This document shows, piece by piece, positions 8,082 to 16,864 of a stretch of DNA of 64,000 nt. The position numbers were made by a program, and so were the translations under genes. The notes beneath the pieces were generated by a model, which made no database searches, was not told the DNA's origin, and worked only from the letters and a program-made list of their open reading frames with translations. Source of the stretch: Vibrio sp. 99-8-1 (GTDB taxonomy: Bacteria > Pseudomonadota > Gammaproteobacteria > Enterobacterales > Vibrionaceae). The first letter of the stretch is position 1; every line of letters starts with the position of its first letter. Where the stretch lies: NCBI RefSeq assembly GCF_013114595.1, contig NZ_VTXE01000005.1, forward strand, positions 108,660 through 172,659. The letters run 5' to 3'.

Positions 8082-9206
8082 TTACTTAGCCACTCGAATG
8101 AGTTCCGAAAAAGCAAGAAATATATGGTACAAAGTACTAGCAGGTGCTTTGGTTGAGACTGCCGTACCATCTTCATATACTTGATCGATCCACAACCCTT
8201 CCTCCGCTGGCGAGATATAGTAATCAAAAATTAAATCTATCACTTCACAAACAGAGTCCGCTCTTTCCTGAGAAGGATATTGCTCATACATAGCAACCAT
8301 GGCCTTTAAGTATTCTGTCTGACACCATAAGCGTGATGTCGAACGATACCGAGAACCATCGTCCTTAATTTCATCCAGCACTAACCCTCTTTCTGAATGA
8401 CCATGTTTTGCTGCAAAGTGGAGCAGTTTTTTGGTCGCATCAGAGACATCTTCACCCGTTAATTTGGAATAGTGGCTCAATAACCAAACCCATTCATAAT
8501 GATGACCAGGGTCTAGGTTCTCTGAGTCAGCGTGCGTCGCAGAAAAATCTTCCGCAAAAAACTCCCTCAGATAGTTTTCTTCCATAAACTTGGCACAAAA
8601 AAGTTCATGCAGCTTCATTGCTCGCTTTAACCACACCTGACTATCTGACGCTTCATATAATGTCATCAATGCCTCAAATAAGTGCATATGTGGATTTTGG
8701 CTTCTCAATGACGACTTAGGATATTGAGAGTAGTAGCCTCCATTCTCAGGATCTGATAAACAATTTTCAAACCACTGAAAGCATGTTTCAGCAGAGGCTA
8801 AACTGTCTGGATTCTTCGTCTCACTGTAATGCCAAGCATAGCCCAATAAGGCAAAAGCATGCTCATAAGCATTTAAAGAATCGTCATCTAACTTAAGCTG
8901 TTGATCGACAGAAAAACCAAATTGCCCATTTTCGTTTTTAAAAAAGTCAAAACCATTGCTAACCGCTTTATCAACAACACCGTGGTGATGATAGATTCCT
9001 AGCTGTTTAGCGTGAGCAAATACATACACCTGTCTAGGTTGAACCCGAAATCGTATCCCGCCCTCTTGATAAGGCAACTCACGGCTCAATAACCCTTCTT
9101 CAAACACGCCTGAAATTGAACAATATCCTTTGTCTTCCCATAGCGGTAATGCCGAATCACTTAACCACAAGCGACAACGAGATGCTGCATCTTTGATTTT
9201 AGTCAT
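8082..9206 (-). CDS. AGE-family sugar epimerase/isomerase
   Basis: A 374-residue protein of the N-acylglucosamine 2-epimerase family, an (alpha/alpha)6-barrel group that includes mannose isomerase and cellobiose 2-epimerase. Supporting segments are RQVYVFAHAKQLG near residue 60, NAYEHAFALLGYAW near 115, NPHMHLFEALMTLYE near 170 and DPGHHYEWVWLL near 235, which carry the conserved His and Glu residues of the barrel centre, plus SRLWCQTEYLKAM later. It overlaps the cupin isomerase gene by 8 bases, so the two are translationally coupled. In this operon it probably interconverts an aldose and ketose (mannose/fructose type) or an epimer pair, free or phosphorylated; which one is not certain. Confidence 0.82.
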   Translation of the reverse strand: MTKIKDAASRCRLWLSDSALPLWEDKGYCSISGVFEEGLLSRELPYQEGGIRFRVQPRQVYVFAHAKQLGIYHHHGVVDKAVSNGFDFFKNENGQFGFSVDQQLKLDDDSLNAYEHAFALLGYAWHYSETKNPDSLASAETCFQWFENCLSDPENGGYYSQYPKSSLRSQNPHMHLFEALMTLYEASDSQVWLKRAMKLHELFCAKFMEENYLREFFAEDFSATHADSENLDPGHHYEWVWLLSHYSKLTGEDVSDATKKLLHFAAKHGHSERGLVLDEIKDDGSRYRSTSRLWCQTEYLKAMVAMYEQYPSQERADSVCEVIDLIFDYYISPAEEGLWIDQVYEDGTAVSTKAPASTLYHIFLAFSELIRVAK

Positions 9207-9756
9207 CTTGGTTCACTAGCCTCACATCGCCATCTTCACATAGCACACGAACATTAAAGCCCTTTTCTTTAAGTTCTCCGTAATTGTGCCCAGCCACAGC
9301 AGGCCATACAGCCAATGCCGACAAGCGGACTTCACCAGTGTTAACCAGACGATGTGCGATATACCCACCAATATGATGGACGCTTCCAGGAAATACAGAC
9401 TCAACAGTGACACCACCACTTTGATCTTGCAGGATCAGCAGTCCTTTACCAGCAGCACCAAAATAGTACTCCGCTTGTTCCTCTCTTTGGTGGAAGTGAC
9501 CTCGGGTCATATGATACTCATTACCCACTAGTCCGGGTTCAATATGAGACACCCCAAAATTTAACTCACCTTCATCAGATTCCGCTGGTAACATTTCAAC
9601 ACTGTAGACAACTTGATCTGGGTCCAACTGTGAATAAGCTCTTGTATCCGCAAATACACCTTCCAAAGACTTTATCGTCGTCGCTTTCGTTACTTTTGAA
9701 TCAGACTCAATACGGCCAGTTAAAAAATCAACGCTTGGTGGAATTGAAATATTCAT
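9199..9756 (-). CDS. Cupin-type glucose-6-phosphate isomerase
   Basis: A 185-residue protein matching the cupin phosphoglucose isomerase family known from Archaea such as Pyrococcus. The metal ligands of that family fall at the expected places: H87 and H89 in GHFHQREEQAEYYF, E96, and H135 in GYIAHRLVN. The enzyme class interconverts glucose 6-phosphate and fructose 6-phosphate and may take mannose 6-phosphate as well. It is unrelated to the normal Pgi, so its presence in a PTS operon suggests a dedicated isomerisation step for the imported sugar. It overlaps the AGE-family gene by 8 bases and lies about 60 bases after IID, behind a hairpin. Confidence 0.85.
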   Translation of the reverse strand: MNISIPPSVDFLTGRIESDSKVTKATTIKSLEGVFADTRAYSQLDPDQVVYSVEMLPAESDEGELNFGVSHIEPGLVGNEYHMTRGHFHQREEQAEYYFGAAGKGLLILQDQSGGVTVESVFPGSVHHIGGYIAHRLVNTGEVRLSALAVWPAVAGHNYGELKEKGFNVRVLCEDGDVRLVNQDD

Positions 9757-9790
9757 CTTATTACTTACCTATAAATGTAAACACTGAAAA

Positions 9791-9807
9791 GGGGCGGGTT
9801 CCGCCCC
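9791..9807 (-). terminator. Hairpin with short T run between PTS and isomerase genes
   Basis: GGGGCGG (9791-9797) and CCGCCCC (9801-9807) form a GC-rich 7-bp stem with a 3-base loop. Read on the minus strand it is followed by TTTTC. It lies between IID and the cupin isomerase. It looks like a partial terminator that lowers expression of the downstream isomerases relative to the transporter. Confidence 0.6.
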
Positions 9808-9816
9808 AAAGATAAA

Positions 9817-10677
9817 TTAGAAAATACCGGATACTACGCCCACAGCCGCGACTGCTACTAACGCGTACATAGCATTGACTGGGCTTAAGTTTTTCTTAGC
9901 CATCGCCCACCAAGTACCAAGTACCACGAGTAAAGGTAACAGTTTAGGGAATATGCCATCCAACATTGCTTGAACATGAATATTCACGCCATCTTCTGTT
10001 ATGAATTCCAAACCAGTACTTAAGTTTACGTAACTCGCAGCAACGCCACCCATTACAAAAATACCTAGTAAAGAAAGTGCCTCTCTTATTCGGGTTGACT
10101 TATCACTCACCAAAGCTTCTACCGAACCAGCCCCCATTTGGTAGCCTTTCATAAACAAGCTGTAAGAACCAAAAATAACAATCCCGTTATAGGCTACGAT
10201 GTAAAATAGTGGACCCAAGATATTTCCGCCAGCCGCCAGAGCCATACCAATACTCAGTAGAATAGGTATCAACATTCCTGGAATCATAGAATCGCCAATC
10301 CCTGCAAGCGGCCCCATCAATCCGACTTTCAATGCATTGATCGTTTCACCATCAATAGGCTCACCATTGGCTTTTTTCTCTTCCAGTCCCACAGCCATCC
10401 CATTGATGATTGCACCCAACTGAGGCTCAGTATTGTAGAAAGAAGAGTGACGCTTCATCGCTTCTGTACGTTTCTCTTTGTTTGGGTAAAGCTTTTTCAG
10501 AGCTGGCATCATCCCTAAACAAAAACCAAACGACTCTAAACGCTCAAAACTCAATGATGAAAGGTTATACATCATCCAAGCACGCCAACATTTACGTAGA
10601 TCTTTCTTAGTTAGTGTTGTCGGCTGTGTTTCTGTTTGAGCATCGTTTTCGCTCTGCATTAGTATTGTATCGGCCAT
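9817..10677 (-). CDS. PTS mannose-family EIID
   Basis: A 286-residue EIID membrane component of the mannose/fructose/sorbose PTS family. Family features are the N-terminal TKKDLRKCWRAWMMYNLSSLSFERLESFGFCLGMMPALKKLYPNK region, the FYNTEPQLGAIINGMAVGLEE loop, and GLMGPLAGIGDSMIPGMLIPILLSIG before the membrane spans. It forms the membrane channel with EIIC. Its start shares one base with the IIC stop (TAATG), so the two are coupled. The family's substrates include mannose, glucosamine, fructose and glycated amino acids; the neighbouring isomerases suggest a hexose that must be converted to fructose 6-phosphate. Confidence 0.93.
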   Translation of the reverse strand: MADTILMQSENDAQTETQPTTLTKKDLRKCWRAWMMYNLSSLSFERLESFGFCLGMMPALKKLYPNKEKRTEAMKRHSSFYNTEPQLGAIINGMAVGLEEKKANGEPIDGETINALKVGLMGPLAGIGDSMIPGMLIPILLSIGMALAAGGNILGPLFYIVAYNGIVIFGSYSLFMKGYQMGAGSVEALVSDKSTRIREALSLLGIFVMGGVAASYVNLSTGLEFITEDGVNIHVQAMLDGIFPKLLPLLVVLGTWWAMAKKNLSPVNAMYALVAVAAVGVVSGIF

Positions 10678-11480
10678 TAGAAATCGTCCTCATCATCAAG
10701 TTGAACTTGGGTTGTCGCCGCAACTGCAGGCTGTGGTGCAGGTTTATATGCAAAATGGAATAAAGCAAATAGAGCCCCTACAATAACGAGTCCTATCATA
10801 TTCAGCTTTAAGAAAACAACGCAGACAAAACCAACAAGGAAATAGATCAACATGCTAGATTCTTTGATTATCTGTTTCAAAAGAATAGCAATACCTACAG
10901 CTGGAAGTATTCCTCCTAATACGCTCATAGTGTCTAACACCACTTGCGGTAAGCTACTCATAAACCCTTCGATGTACTGATTACCAAAATAGACGGCAAT
11001 AAAACTTGGGGTGAATCGCATCAAAAAGTTCGTTATTTGAGGATAGATAGCCGAGTTTAAGTAGACACCGTGATCATCGCCTTTATCTACGCACACTTCA
11101 GCTCTATGGTTCCAGTAAGAGTTCAACACCATCATAAAGTTGAATACAATCGTACCTGCGATACCAATGGTTGCTGCGATGGCCACCGCGACTTCCACAC
11201 CTTGTCCAGACATCACGCCTAATGCTACAGCGGGAAAAGCAACAAAGTTAAGATCAGCAGGCATTGCACCACCCGGCGTTACCATCGCAATGTAAACTGC
11301 CTGTACAGCCACACCAACCATAATACCGGTCTCTAAATCACCCAATACTAAACCGACTAACATACCAGAAACCAATGGACGAGTTATGGTGTACCATCCA
11401 CCAGTTAGACCTAACAACCAAGGTGTTGTCAGGGCACCGAGATAACAGAAGACCCCGATGAGTAATGCTTCAAAAAACAT
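10677..11480 (-). CDS. PTS mannose-family EIIC
   Basis: A 267-residue EIIC of the mannose/fructose/sorbose family. The sequence shows the N-terminal span, LTGGWYTITRPLVSGMLVGLVLGDLETGIMVG, the loop VQAVYIAMVTPGGAMPADLN (a typical EIIC substrate region), and a series of hydrophobic spans to residue about 245, ending in an acidic tail (LDDEDDF). AAGGA stands before the ATG. It sits between EIIB and EIID in the usual family order. It provides the sugar path in the inner membrane. Confidence 0.93.
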   Translation of the reverse strand: MFFEALLIGVFCYLGALTTPWLLGLTGGWYTITRPLVSGMLVGLVLGDLETGIMVGVAVQAVYIAMVTPGGAMPADLNFVAFPAVALGVMSGQGVEVAVAIAATIGIAGTIVFNFMMVLNSYWNHRAEVCVDKGDDHGVYLNSAIYPQITNFLMRFTPSFIAVYFGNQYIEGFMSSLPQVVLDTMSVLGGILPAVGIAILLKQIIKESSMLIYFLVGFVCVVFLKLNMIGLVIVGALFALFHFAYKPAPQPAVAATTQVQLDDEDDF

Positions 11481-11510
11481 AAAAATATCCTTTTGTTTAA
11501 CGTTAATTTT

Positions 11511-12002
11511 TTATAGCTTTGATTCAGCGTCTTGCCACGTATAAGCGGCGGAATCAGGAACCAATCTAAAATCAATCTCATGACCAATGTTGGTCAGGAA
11601 ACGAAACGCTTCTATTTCTTCCTGATTTACACATTGATTACTGCCAATCGTAGTCGTACCTTCACGAGCACTCATGGGCCCAACATTTATTTTTCCATTC
11701 AGGTTAGTTAAGTCGATACCTCCTTCTAACAGTTTTTTTAACGTCACTGGTGATTTCGCAATCACAAAATATTTTTTGTCACTTGCGATAACTTTAGGCA
11801 GTTTCTCGATTGCGGTTTGAGTGTTGAACAACCACACCTTTACGTCTGTCACCGCTCCTTTCATTACCTTGGAAAGTAATGGATCTGCGGCAACTGCGTC
11901 ATCAACAGCAATGATGCCTTCACACGGTCGTTCTTTTGCCCATCGCGTGACTAGCTGACCATGAATGACTCGGTCGTCGATTCTTACAAATGAAATTGAC
12001 AT
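11511..12002 (-). CDS. PTS mannose-family EIIB
   Basis: A 163-residue EIIB of the mannose family, beginning MSISFVRIDDRVIHGQ with the phosphorylated histidine at H14. The SAREGTTTIGSNQCVNQEE segment and the acidic C-terminal half match the family. AGGAGAAG precedes the ATG. Its partners IIA, IIC and IID flank it in the usual order, so this is the main EIIB of the system. A second, nearly identical EIIB lies at 7378-7869. Confidence 0.93.
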   Translation of the reverse strand: MSISFVRIDDRVIHGQLVTRWAKERPCEGIIAVDDAVAADPLLSKVMKGAVTDVKVWLFNTQTAIEKLPKVIASDKKYFVIAKSPVTLKKLLEGGIDLTNLNGKINVGPMSAREGTTTIGSNQCVNQEEIEAFRFLTNIGHEIDFRLVPDSAAYTWQDAESKL

Positions 12003-12011
12003 GGCTTCTCC

Positions 12012-12449
12012 TTAGAAGTCCTCTGAATTATCTTCGCTATCGTCAGGCAGTTGTGCATGAACAATAGTATTTAGTGCTTCGCGCTGTAGGTTTTTTGCCA
12101 CTTCTCTGACATCTTTTTCATCTTCGAAATCGGCGCTCATTAATAACGTAGGAAAATTAACGCCTGCGATAACTTCTACCGGAACTGGAAATTTGTCATC
12201 AAACGCGTAAGTACAAGCGACGTTATATGGAGTCCCGCACTCCAAATCACACAGCACGATAATTCCATCGACTTTACGAGCCGCAATCGCTTTTATTTGA
12301 TCATCAAATTCAACTTTAAAATCTTCAATACCCCCATCTTCTGAAAGAGAAACGCAGCTAATATGTGGCACTTCTCCAAACACCATCTTGGCACTAGTTA
12401 CTAACGCGTGACAAAGTGGACCATGGGTTGCCGTTAAAAAATGAATCAT
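12012..12449 (-). CDS. PTS mannose-family EIIA
   Basis: A 145-residue EIIA of the mannose family. The N-terminal MIHFLTATHGPLCHALVTSA places the phosphorylated histidine at H9. The segment DGIIVLCDLECGTPYNVA, which is the conserved D-x-x-GG/GTPxN loop of the family, and GVNFPTLLMS near residue 100 also fit. It ends with an acidic tail. Here EIIA and EIIB are separate proteins. It follows the ManA-like gene by two bases and precedes EIIB, so it belongs to the same transcript. Confidence 0.9.
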   Translation of the reverse strand: MIHFLTATHGPLCHALVTSAKMVFGEVPHISCVSLSEDGGIEDFKVEFDDQIKAIAARKVDGIIVLCDLECGTPYNVACTYAFDDKFPVPVEVIAGVNFPTLLMSADFEDEKDVREVAKNLQREALNTIVHAQLPDDSEDNSEDF

Positions 12450-12451
12450 AG

Positions 12452-14221
12452 TTATCCTCTCACGTAAGCTTTAATAGTCGCGATTTCCTGACCTTCACTT
12501 TCACCATACGGGCGAATAGTGTATTCCTCTATCTGAGCTGGAATAATGAAGGTTTCTGCGTAATGCACCACATAAGGTTCGAATGCGTTACTCGGACTTT
12601 CAACAAGTGCTTCGCGCCCTTCTATTAGGTTTAGAACGTTTACGCTACCACCAGTACGATGCAGTACCGGCTGACTAAACCAGTGTCTTCTTGTCTCAAT
12701 AAACTCCCTTTCATGTAAGCCCGTTCGCTCTTCACGCCACCCTTCACCACTCGCGATTTCTGTTACATCATTAACAAGATTAGACTCTGTCCATTCAGTA
12801 TCCCTATCCCACTGAATAACTTCGCTTCCATGTTCTAGATGCACAGGACGAGGCTGACCATCTAACCCAAGACGATCCCAATCCCATAACTTAAAAGTAA
12901 AGATGTACGGAGTGGCACTTATCTCCAGAACCATAGAGCCCGAACCAGAGCAATGCACAGTTCCGGCTGGAATTAAGAAGTGGTCATGCTTCTTCGCAGG
13001 AAATTTGTTGATAAACTTCTCATCGTCAAAAGATTTTTCACCTCGTTGCGCGGCCTGCAAATCTTCCATCATTTCTTCTGGATTAATCCCTGACTTAACA
13101 CCAAGATAAACCGTCGCATCTTCGTCGGCATCAAGCATGTAATAACTTTCATCTTGGGTGTAATGCATCCCAAACTGGTCTTGAATGTATTCGGTTAATG
13201 GATGAACTTGCAAACTAAGATGCTGGCCTTGCATTGTGTCTAAAAAATCAAAACGAATAGGGAACTCAGCACCAAACCTAGCGTGTACTTGTTCGCCGAG
13301 AAGCTGCTTTGGTTTCTGTAAAACAAGATTTTGCGAAGGAATTTCTAAACGAACATCACCAATTTGTAGAAACAGGCTGTTCTCTTCAGGGACACAATCA
13401 AAACACCATGCATAATTGTCAGCGGAACGGTCTAGATCACAGACCTCTTTCATCCATTGTCCCCCCCAGACACCAGGGTCGAAAAATGGAACAACGCGAA
13501 AAGGTTGACGGGTGGCTTGCTCCAAACCAGCCATAACGGCAGCACCTGAAGCCATTTTAGGTACGTTTGGAACGTTAGTATCTAAAACAAAATCAACGGT
13601 AGGTAACAGCTTGTTTTTATAACGATCAAATACACGCCATTCAATGAAAAAAGAACGTTTGTAACGGCGAAGTACATCTTCATCTAGGTTTTCAACACCC
13701 CAGTTTCCTAGCTCCCCACGACGAAAACGCTGCTGAATTTCCCAGCGAGCTAAGTCAGCATATATTACAATGTCACCTTGGTGTATTAGTGAAGCACCAG
13801 CACCATAGATAACAATTAAACCTTCAGAAATTTCTTCTACTTGAGCACGTAATGCAGCGATTTTGTTGCTATCAAAAAACTCTTCCATTTTATGGTTAGA
13901 AAGAATGCCGAACACTCTATCGTCAGTAATATGACGCTCTAACATTTCAAATATTTTGCTTTCTGAATGCTTAGCTGTTTCTGAATTGATAGCACATTTG
14001 AAATTGAGCTTGTCAATGAGATCTAACTTCAGCTCATTTAAGTTGACACCATGATAGGTGTCGACAACCAAAACTGTTTTGTTTAATCCTAGATTGGAGA
14101 TACCGCTGTTTACTTTATCCGCTATTGATGACCATGATTCACATGCACCATTGGTATAGCCTTTAACATTTACGACCGGAAATTTGTCGTAGTTTGCTTT
14201 CTTACCCTTTAGAAAAGTCAT
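12452..14221 (-). CDS. Two-domain class I mannose-6-phosphate isomerase
   Basis: A 589-residue protein, the first gene of the PTS operon. The C-terminal part (from about residue 255) is a cupin-type class I phosphomannose isomerase: Q338 and H340 in HLSLQVHP, E358 in the DESYYMLDAD segment and H423 in IPAGTVHCSG are the expected zinc ligands. The first 250 residues are not part of ordinary ManA; they look like a nucleotide-kinase-like fold (VLVVDTYHGVN, GLIVIYGAGASLI, DRYKNKLLPTVDFVLDTN) but without a P-loop, so kinase activity is doubtful. Long forms of this type exist in other bacteria. The reaction would convert mannose 6-phosphate to fructose 6-phosphate. AAGGGAAC precedes the ATG. Confidence 0.85.
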   Translation of the reverse strand: MTFLKGKKANYDKFPVVNVKGYTNGACESWSSIADKVNSGISNLGLNKTVLVVDTYHGVNLNELKLDLIDKLNFKCAINSETAKHSESKIFEMLERHITDDRVFGILSNHKMEEFFDSNKIAALRAQVEEISEGLIVIYGAGASLIHQGDIVIYADLARWEIQQRFRRGELGNWGVENLDEDVLRRYKRSFFIEWRVFDRYKNKLLPTVDFVLDTNVPNVPKMASGAAVMAGLEQATRQPFRVVPFFDPGVWGGQWMKEVCDLDRSADNYAWCFDCVPEENSLFLQIGDVRLEIPSQNLVLQKPKQLLGEQVHARFGAEFPIRFDFLDTMQGQHLSLQVHPLTEYIQDQFGMHYTQDESYYMLDADEDATVYLGVKSGINPEEMMEDLQAAQRGEKSFDDEKFINKFPAKKHDHFLIPAGTVHCSGSGSMVLEISATPYIFTFKLWDWDRLGLDGQPRPVHLEHGSEVIQWDRDTEWTESNLVNDVTEIASGEGWREERTGLHEREFIETRRHWFSQPVLHRTGGSVNVLNLIEGREALVESPSNAFEPYVVHYAETFIIPAQIEEYTIRPYGESEGQEIATIKAYVRG

Positions 14222-14255
14222 GTTCCCTTTACCTGTATAACTTGATTGAAATTAT

Positions 14256-14271
14256 GATATATCGTTATATC
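14256..14271. promoter_or_regulatory. LacI-type operator, copy 1 (PTS operon)
   Basis: GATATATCGTTATATC is a near-perfect 16-bp palindrome with a central CG, 35 bases before the ManA-like gene. The reverse complement, GATATAACGATATATC, aligns directly with the other two copies at 14725-14740 and 16865-16880. Confidence 0.75.
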
Positions 14272-14291
14272 ACTTTGTACAACATTCAACT

Positions 14292-14309
14292 AAGTGATAA
14301 AAGTCACAT
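14292..14309. promoter_or_regulatory. CRP-like binding site
   Basis: The sequence has GTGA (14294-14297) and TCAC (14304-14307) separated by six bases, in the form AGTGA-TAAAAG-TCACA. This is the spacing and half-site of the cAMP-CRP consensus. It is upstream of operator copy 1, a normal arrangement for catabolite-controlled sugar operons. Confidence 0.6.
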
Positions 14310-14724
14310 ATTAAGATCTCTCTGTATTTAGAACCACTCAAGATTCAGAGCGAATCATAAAGAACCAATAATTAATCATTTAAAAACAATTAATTAAAAA
14401 TAATCAGGCATTGGGATTTGTATTGCATATGGTCAGTTATAATTTCACTAACTCTTGATATAAATATACCCAACATCAACGGATGGTGGTGCATTTCTGT
14501 TATTTTTAATTAGTCATTTATAAAATCAACATCTTTAAGCCGCTATATTCGAACGTTAAGCACACGATCATTTTCAATTCCGTCTCAATTTGGAGCAAAA
14601 ACTTAAGTAATTGCTTAAAAATCATCCATCATTTAGACCGAATTCCATTTTTGGTCGCTCTTAGCGTCAAAATCATCTTACCCTTTATAAATAGATCGCC
14701 ATATTTAGTACGAAAAAACAATTA

Positions 14725-14740
14725 GGTATAACGATATATC
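14725..14740. promoter_or_regulatory. LacI-type operator, copy 2 (mutarotase gene)
   Basis: GGTATAACGATATATC is the second copy of the palindrome, 77 bases before the mutarotase start, so it probably overlaps that gene's promoter. Confidence 0.7.
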
Positions 14741-14817
14741 TTTTTGATACCATAACAGATAGAATCTAAATCAACCAAGAAACCTATACCTAAAACCTAA
14801 TCAGATAAGGATACATA

Positions 14818-15708
14818 ATGAATATATCGGTTATGCAACCAAAACATGTGCATAGTGAAGCATCAATAAAAATGGTAAAACATGGCGATATTGACTTAAT
14901 AAAAATCAGTCATGCTAAGTTTAACGCAGGGATTTCACTTTTTGGTGGCCAGCTACTTTGGTTTAAACCATTAAAAGGAGAAGACGTCATTTGGTTAGGA
15001 GACGAAGCCGTTTATGACAAGAGCAAACCGATTCGCGGTGGGATTCCTCTCTGTTTTCCATGGTTTGGAAATTCTTACAACAAACAGACTCACGGCTTTG
15101 CTCGAAATAAAGATTGGCTACTAAAAACTCATCAAGCGACATCTGAAGAAGTCACCATATGCTTAGAATTGAAAGAGGATGATGACACTCTAGCACTATG
15201 GCCTAATCGCTTTCATTGTAATTTGCATATCATGCTATCAGACAGCATCAAAATTAACTTAGTAACCACCAATACAGATAACAAAAGCTGGCATTATAGT
15301 GGCGCGATCCATAGCTATTTTAACATTGCTAGCATACACGAAAGTAACGTATCCGGGCTTGGTGGAACCTGTATCGATGGTACTTTAGGTTATATTGAGA
15401 CAAGTACTGATAACACTATTACCATTAATAAAGAAACGATATTAGTTTGCTTAGAATCAGAGCCCACAATATCTATCGATGATAGTAAAAATGATCGTAC
15501 CTTGAGCATCAAGAATGATGGACATAATGCTGCGGTTGTTTGGAACCCTTGGGTTGAAACAACGCTAAAAACTGATGATATGAAAAATAACGATTATCTC
15601 AATATGGTATGCGTAGAATCAGCACTTTATGGTGACACCTCGATTCACCTTCAGCCAGGAGAGTCGCATACTTTATCAACAGAAATTAATTCGATAGAAA
15701 ACAAGTAA
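14818..15708 (+). CDS. D-hexose-6-phosphate mutarotase (YeaD-like)
   Basis: A 296-residue aldose-1-epimerase-fold enzyme of the YeaD type. The family segments are visible: SLFGGQLLWFKPLKGEDVIWLG, RGGIPLCFPWFG near residue 80, THGFARNKDWLL with the conserved His and Arg, and WHYSGAIHSYFNI with the conserved His; VCVESALYGD closes the core. Such enzymes interconvert the anomers of phosphorylated hexoses. AAGGATACATA precedes the ATG. It is divergent from the PTS operon and shares its operator, so it is probably co-expressed to speed use of the imported sugar phosphate. Confidence 0.88.
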   Translation: MNISVMQPKHVHSEASIKMVKHGDIDLIKISHAKFNAGISLFGGQLLWFKPLKGEDVIWLGDEAVYDKSKPIRGGIPLCFPWFGNSYNKQTHGFARNKDWLLKTHQATSEEVTICLELKEDDDTLALWPNRFHCNLHIMLSDSIKINLVTTNTDNKSWHYSGAIHSYFNIASIHESNVSGLGGTCIDGTLGYIETSTDNTITINKETILVCLESEPTISIDDSKNDRTLSIKNDGHNAAVVWNPWVETTLKTDDMKNNDYLNMVCVESALYGDTSIHLQPGESHTLSTEINSIENK

Positions 15709-15743
15709 ACACTCCCCAGCCAGCGCGATTCTTATATAGTTAT

Positions 15744-16772
15744 TTATTGCGCTGGCCCCGTAGACTCTCCAACCATCAACTTAGGTTGCAAAATAACTTT
15801 ACGCACACTATGCCCAGGCGCTGATATATTAGAATTGGCCTCCGACATACGATCAAATATCAAACGTCCAGCTTGTTCTCCCATTTCATTTGCAGAAAAA
15901 GAAACAGAAGTAAGTCGAGGATAAATTGTTGAGGATTCTTCAATGCCATCCAATCCCATTATCGAGATATCTTTACCAGCTTTAATTCCCTCACTGTTTA
16001 AGTACGCAATCGCTCCATGAGCAATAATGTCTTGATAGAACAAGCAAGCAGTAACATCTTGATGATTCTTTAGTATTTGTTTGATGGCATCACTTCCCTC
16101 TTTACGACTTGAGCCCGTAGACAGTACTATTTCAGCATCAAACTCCACTCCGCCCTCGATCAAAGACTCTCGGTAGCCAATAATCCGGTTCTCTCGGTTT
16201 CGCGTTCCTTCAACACCACCAATAAAAGCAATACGTTTGTGGCCCAAAGAGAGAAGGTAATCAGTCGCCATTCTGCCTGCAAGAATGTTATCAGTACCAA
16301 CAAAGTCCATACCTTTATCTTCATGCCTTGTAATTAGTACAACTGGTATGTTGCCATTACCTAGATCTTCGAAATAGCTCCTTGGTGTATCATTCGAAGC
16401 ACAAATCACTATACCTGCCGCACCATTCTGTATTAATGATTTGGTAAGGCGATTTTGCTTACCAATGTCATCTTCAGAGTTGGTCAAGAATAGCATATTC
16501 CCTTTTTCATCCATTACTCTGGCAACGCCAGCGGCCATCTCTCCATAAAATGGGTTACTAATATCATGAAGCAGTAAACCGATATGATTCGATTGATTGC
16601 TTCTTAAATTAGCAGCAACTTGATTATATACATAACCTAATTCATCAAGAGACTTTTGCACCAACTCTCTTGTCGATTCTGATATCCGGCCTTTACCACC
16701 TAAAACTTGAGAGACCGTCGCAACTGAAACACCCGCATGTTTAGCAACGTCTTTTATTCGTATCTTAGCCAC
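15744..16772 (-). CDS. LacI-family regulator of the hexose PTS cluster
   Basis: A 342-residue LacI/GalR-type repressor. The helix-turn-helix IRIKDVAKHAGVSVATVSQVL is at the N-terminus, then the hinge YNQVAANLRSNQSNHIGLLL and a sugar-binding domain. The start is GTG with AGGA upstream. It converges on the mutarotase gene. A copy of the same palindrome that lies before the mutarotase and PTS genes is found about 93 bases upstream of its own start, which supports autoregulation and control of the whole cluster. The effector is probably a hexose phosphate of the pathway. Confidence 0.9.
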   Translation of the reverse strand: MAKIRIKDVAKHAGVSVATVSQVLGGKGRISESTRELVQKSLDELGYVYNQVAANLRSNQSNHIGLLLHDISNPFYGEMAAGVARVMDEKGNMLFLTNSEDDIGKQNRLTKSLIQNGAAGIVICASNDTPRSYFEDLGNGNIPVVLITRHEDKGMDFVGTDNILAGRMATDYLLSLGHKRIAFIGGVEGTRNRENRIIGYRESLIEGGVEFDAEIVLSTGSSRKEGSDAIKQILKNHQDVTACLFYQDIIAHGAIAYLNSEGIKAGKDISIMGLDGIEESSTIYPRLTSVSFSANEMGEQAGRLIFDRMSEANSNISAPGHSVRKVILQPKLMVGESTGPAQ

Positions 16773-16864
16773 TTAACCATCCTAACCTTTTGTTATATAT
16801 ACTTTAAAACTCAGTCACACAAAAATGATCATAACACGTGAATCACAATAAATCATCGACACCA

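Larger units (their letters stand above)
14222..14817. promoter_or_regulatory. Divergent promoter region of the hexose PTS and mutarotase genes
   Basis: This 596-base gap has no gene that can be supported. It contains the two shared palindromic operators and a CRP-like site close to the left-hand operon, and very AT-rich DNA in the middle. Two operators near opposite ends, one for each divergent transcript, suggest joint control by the LacI regulator at 15744-16772. Confidence 0.6.
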
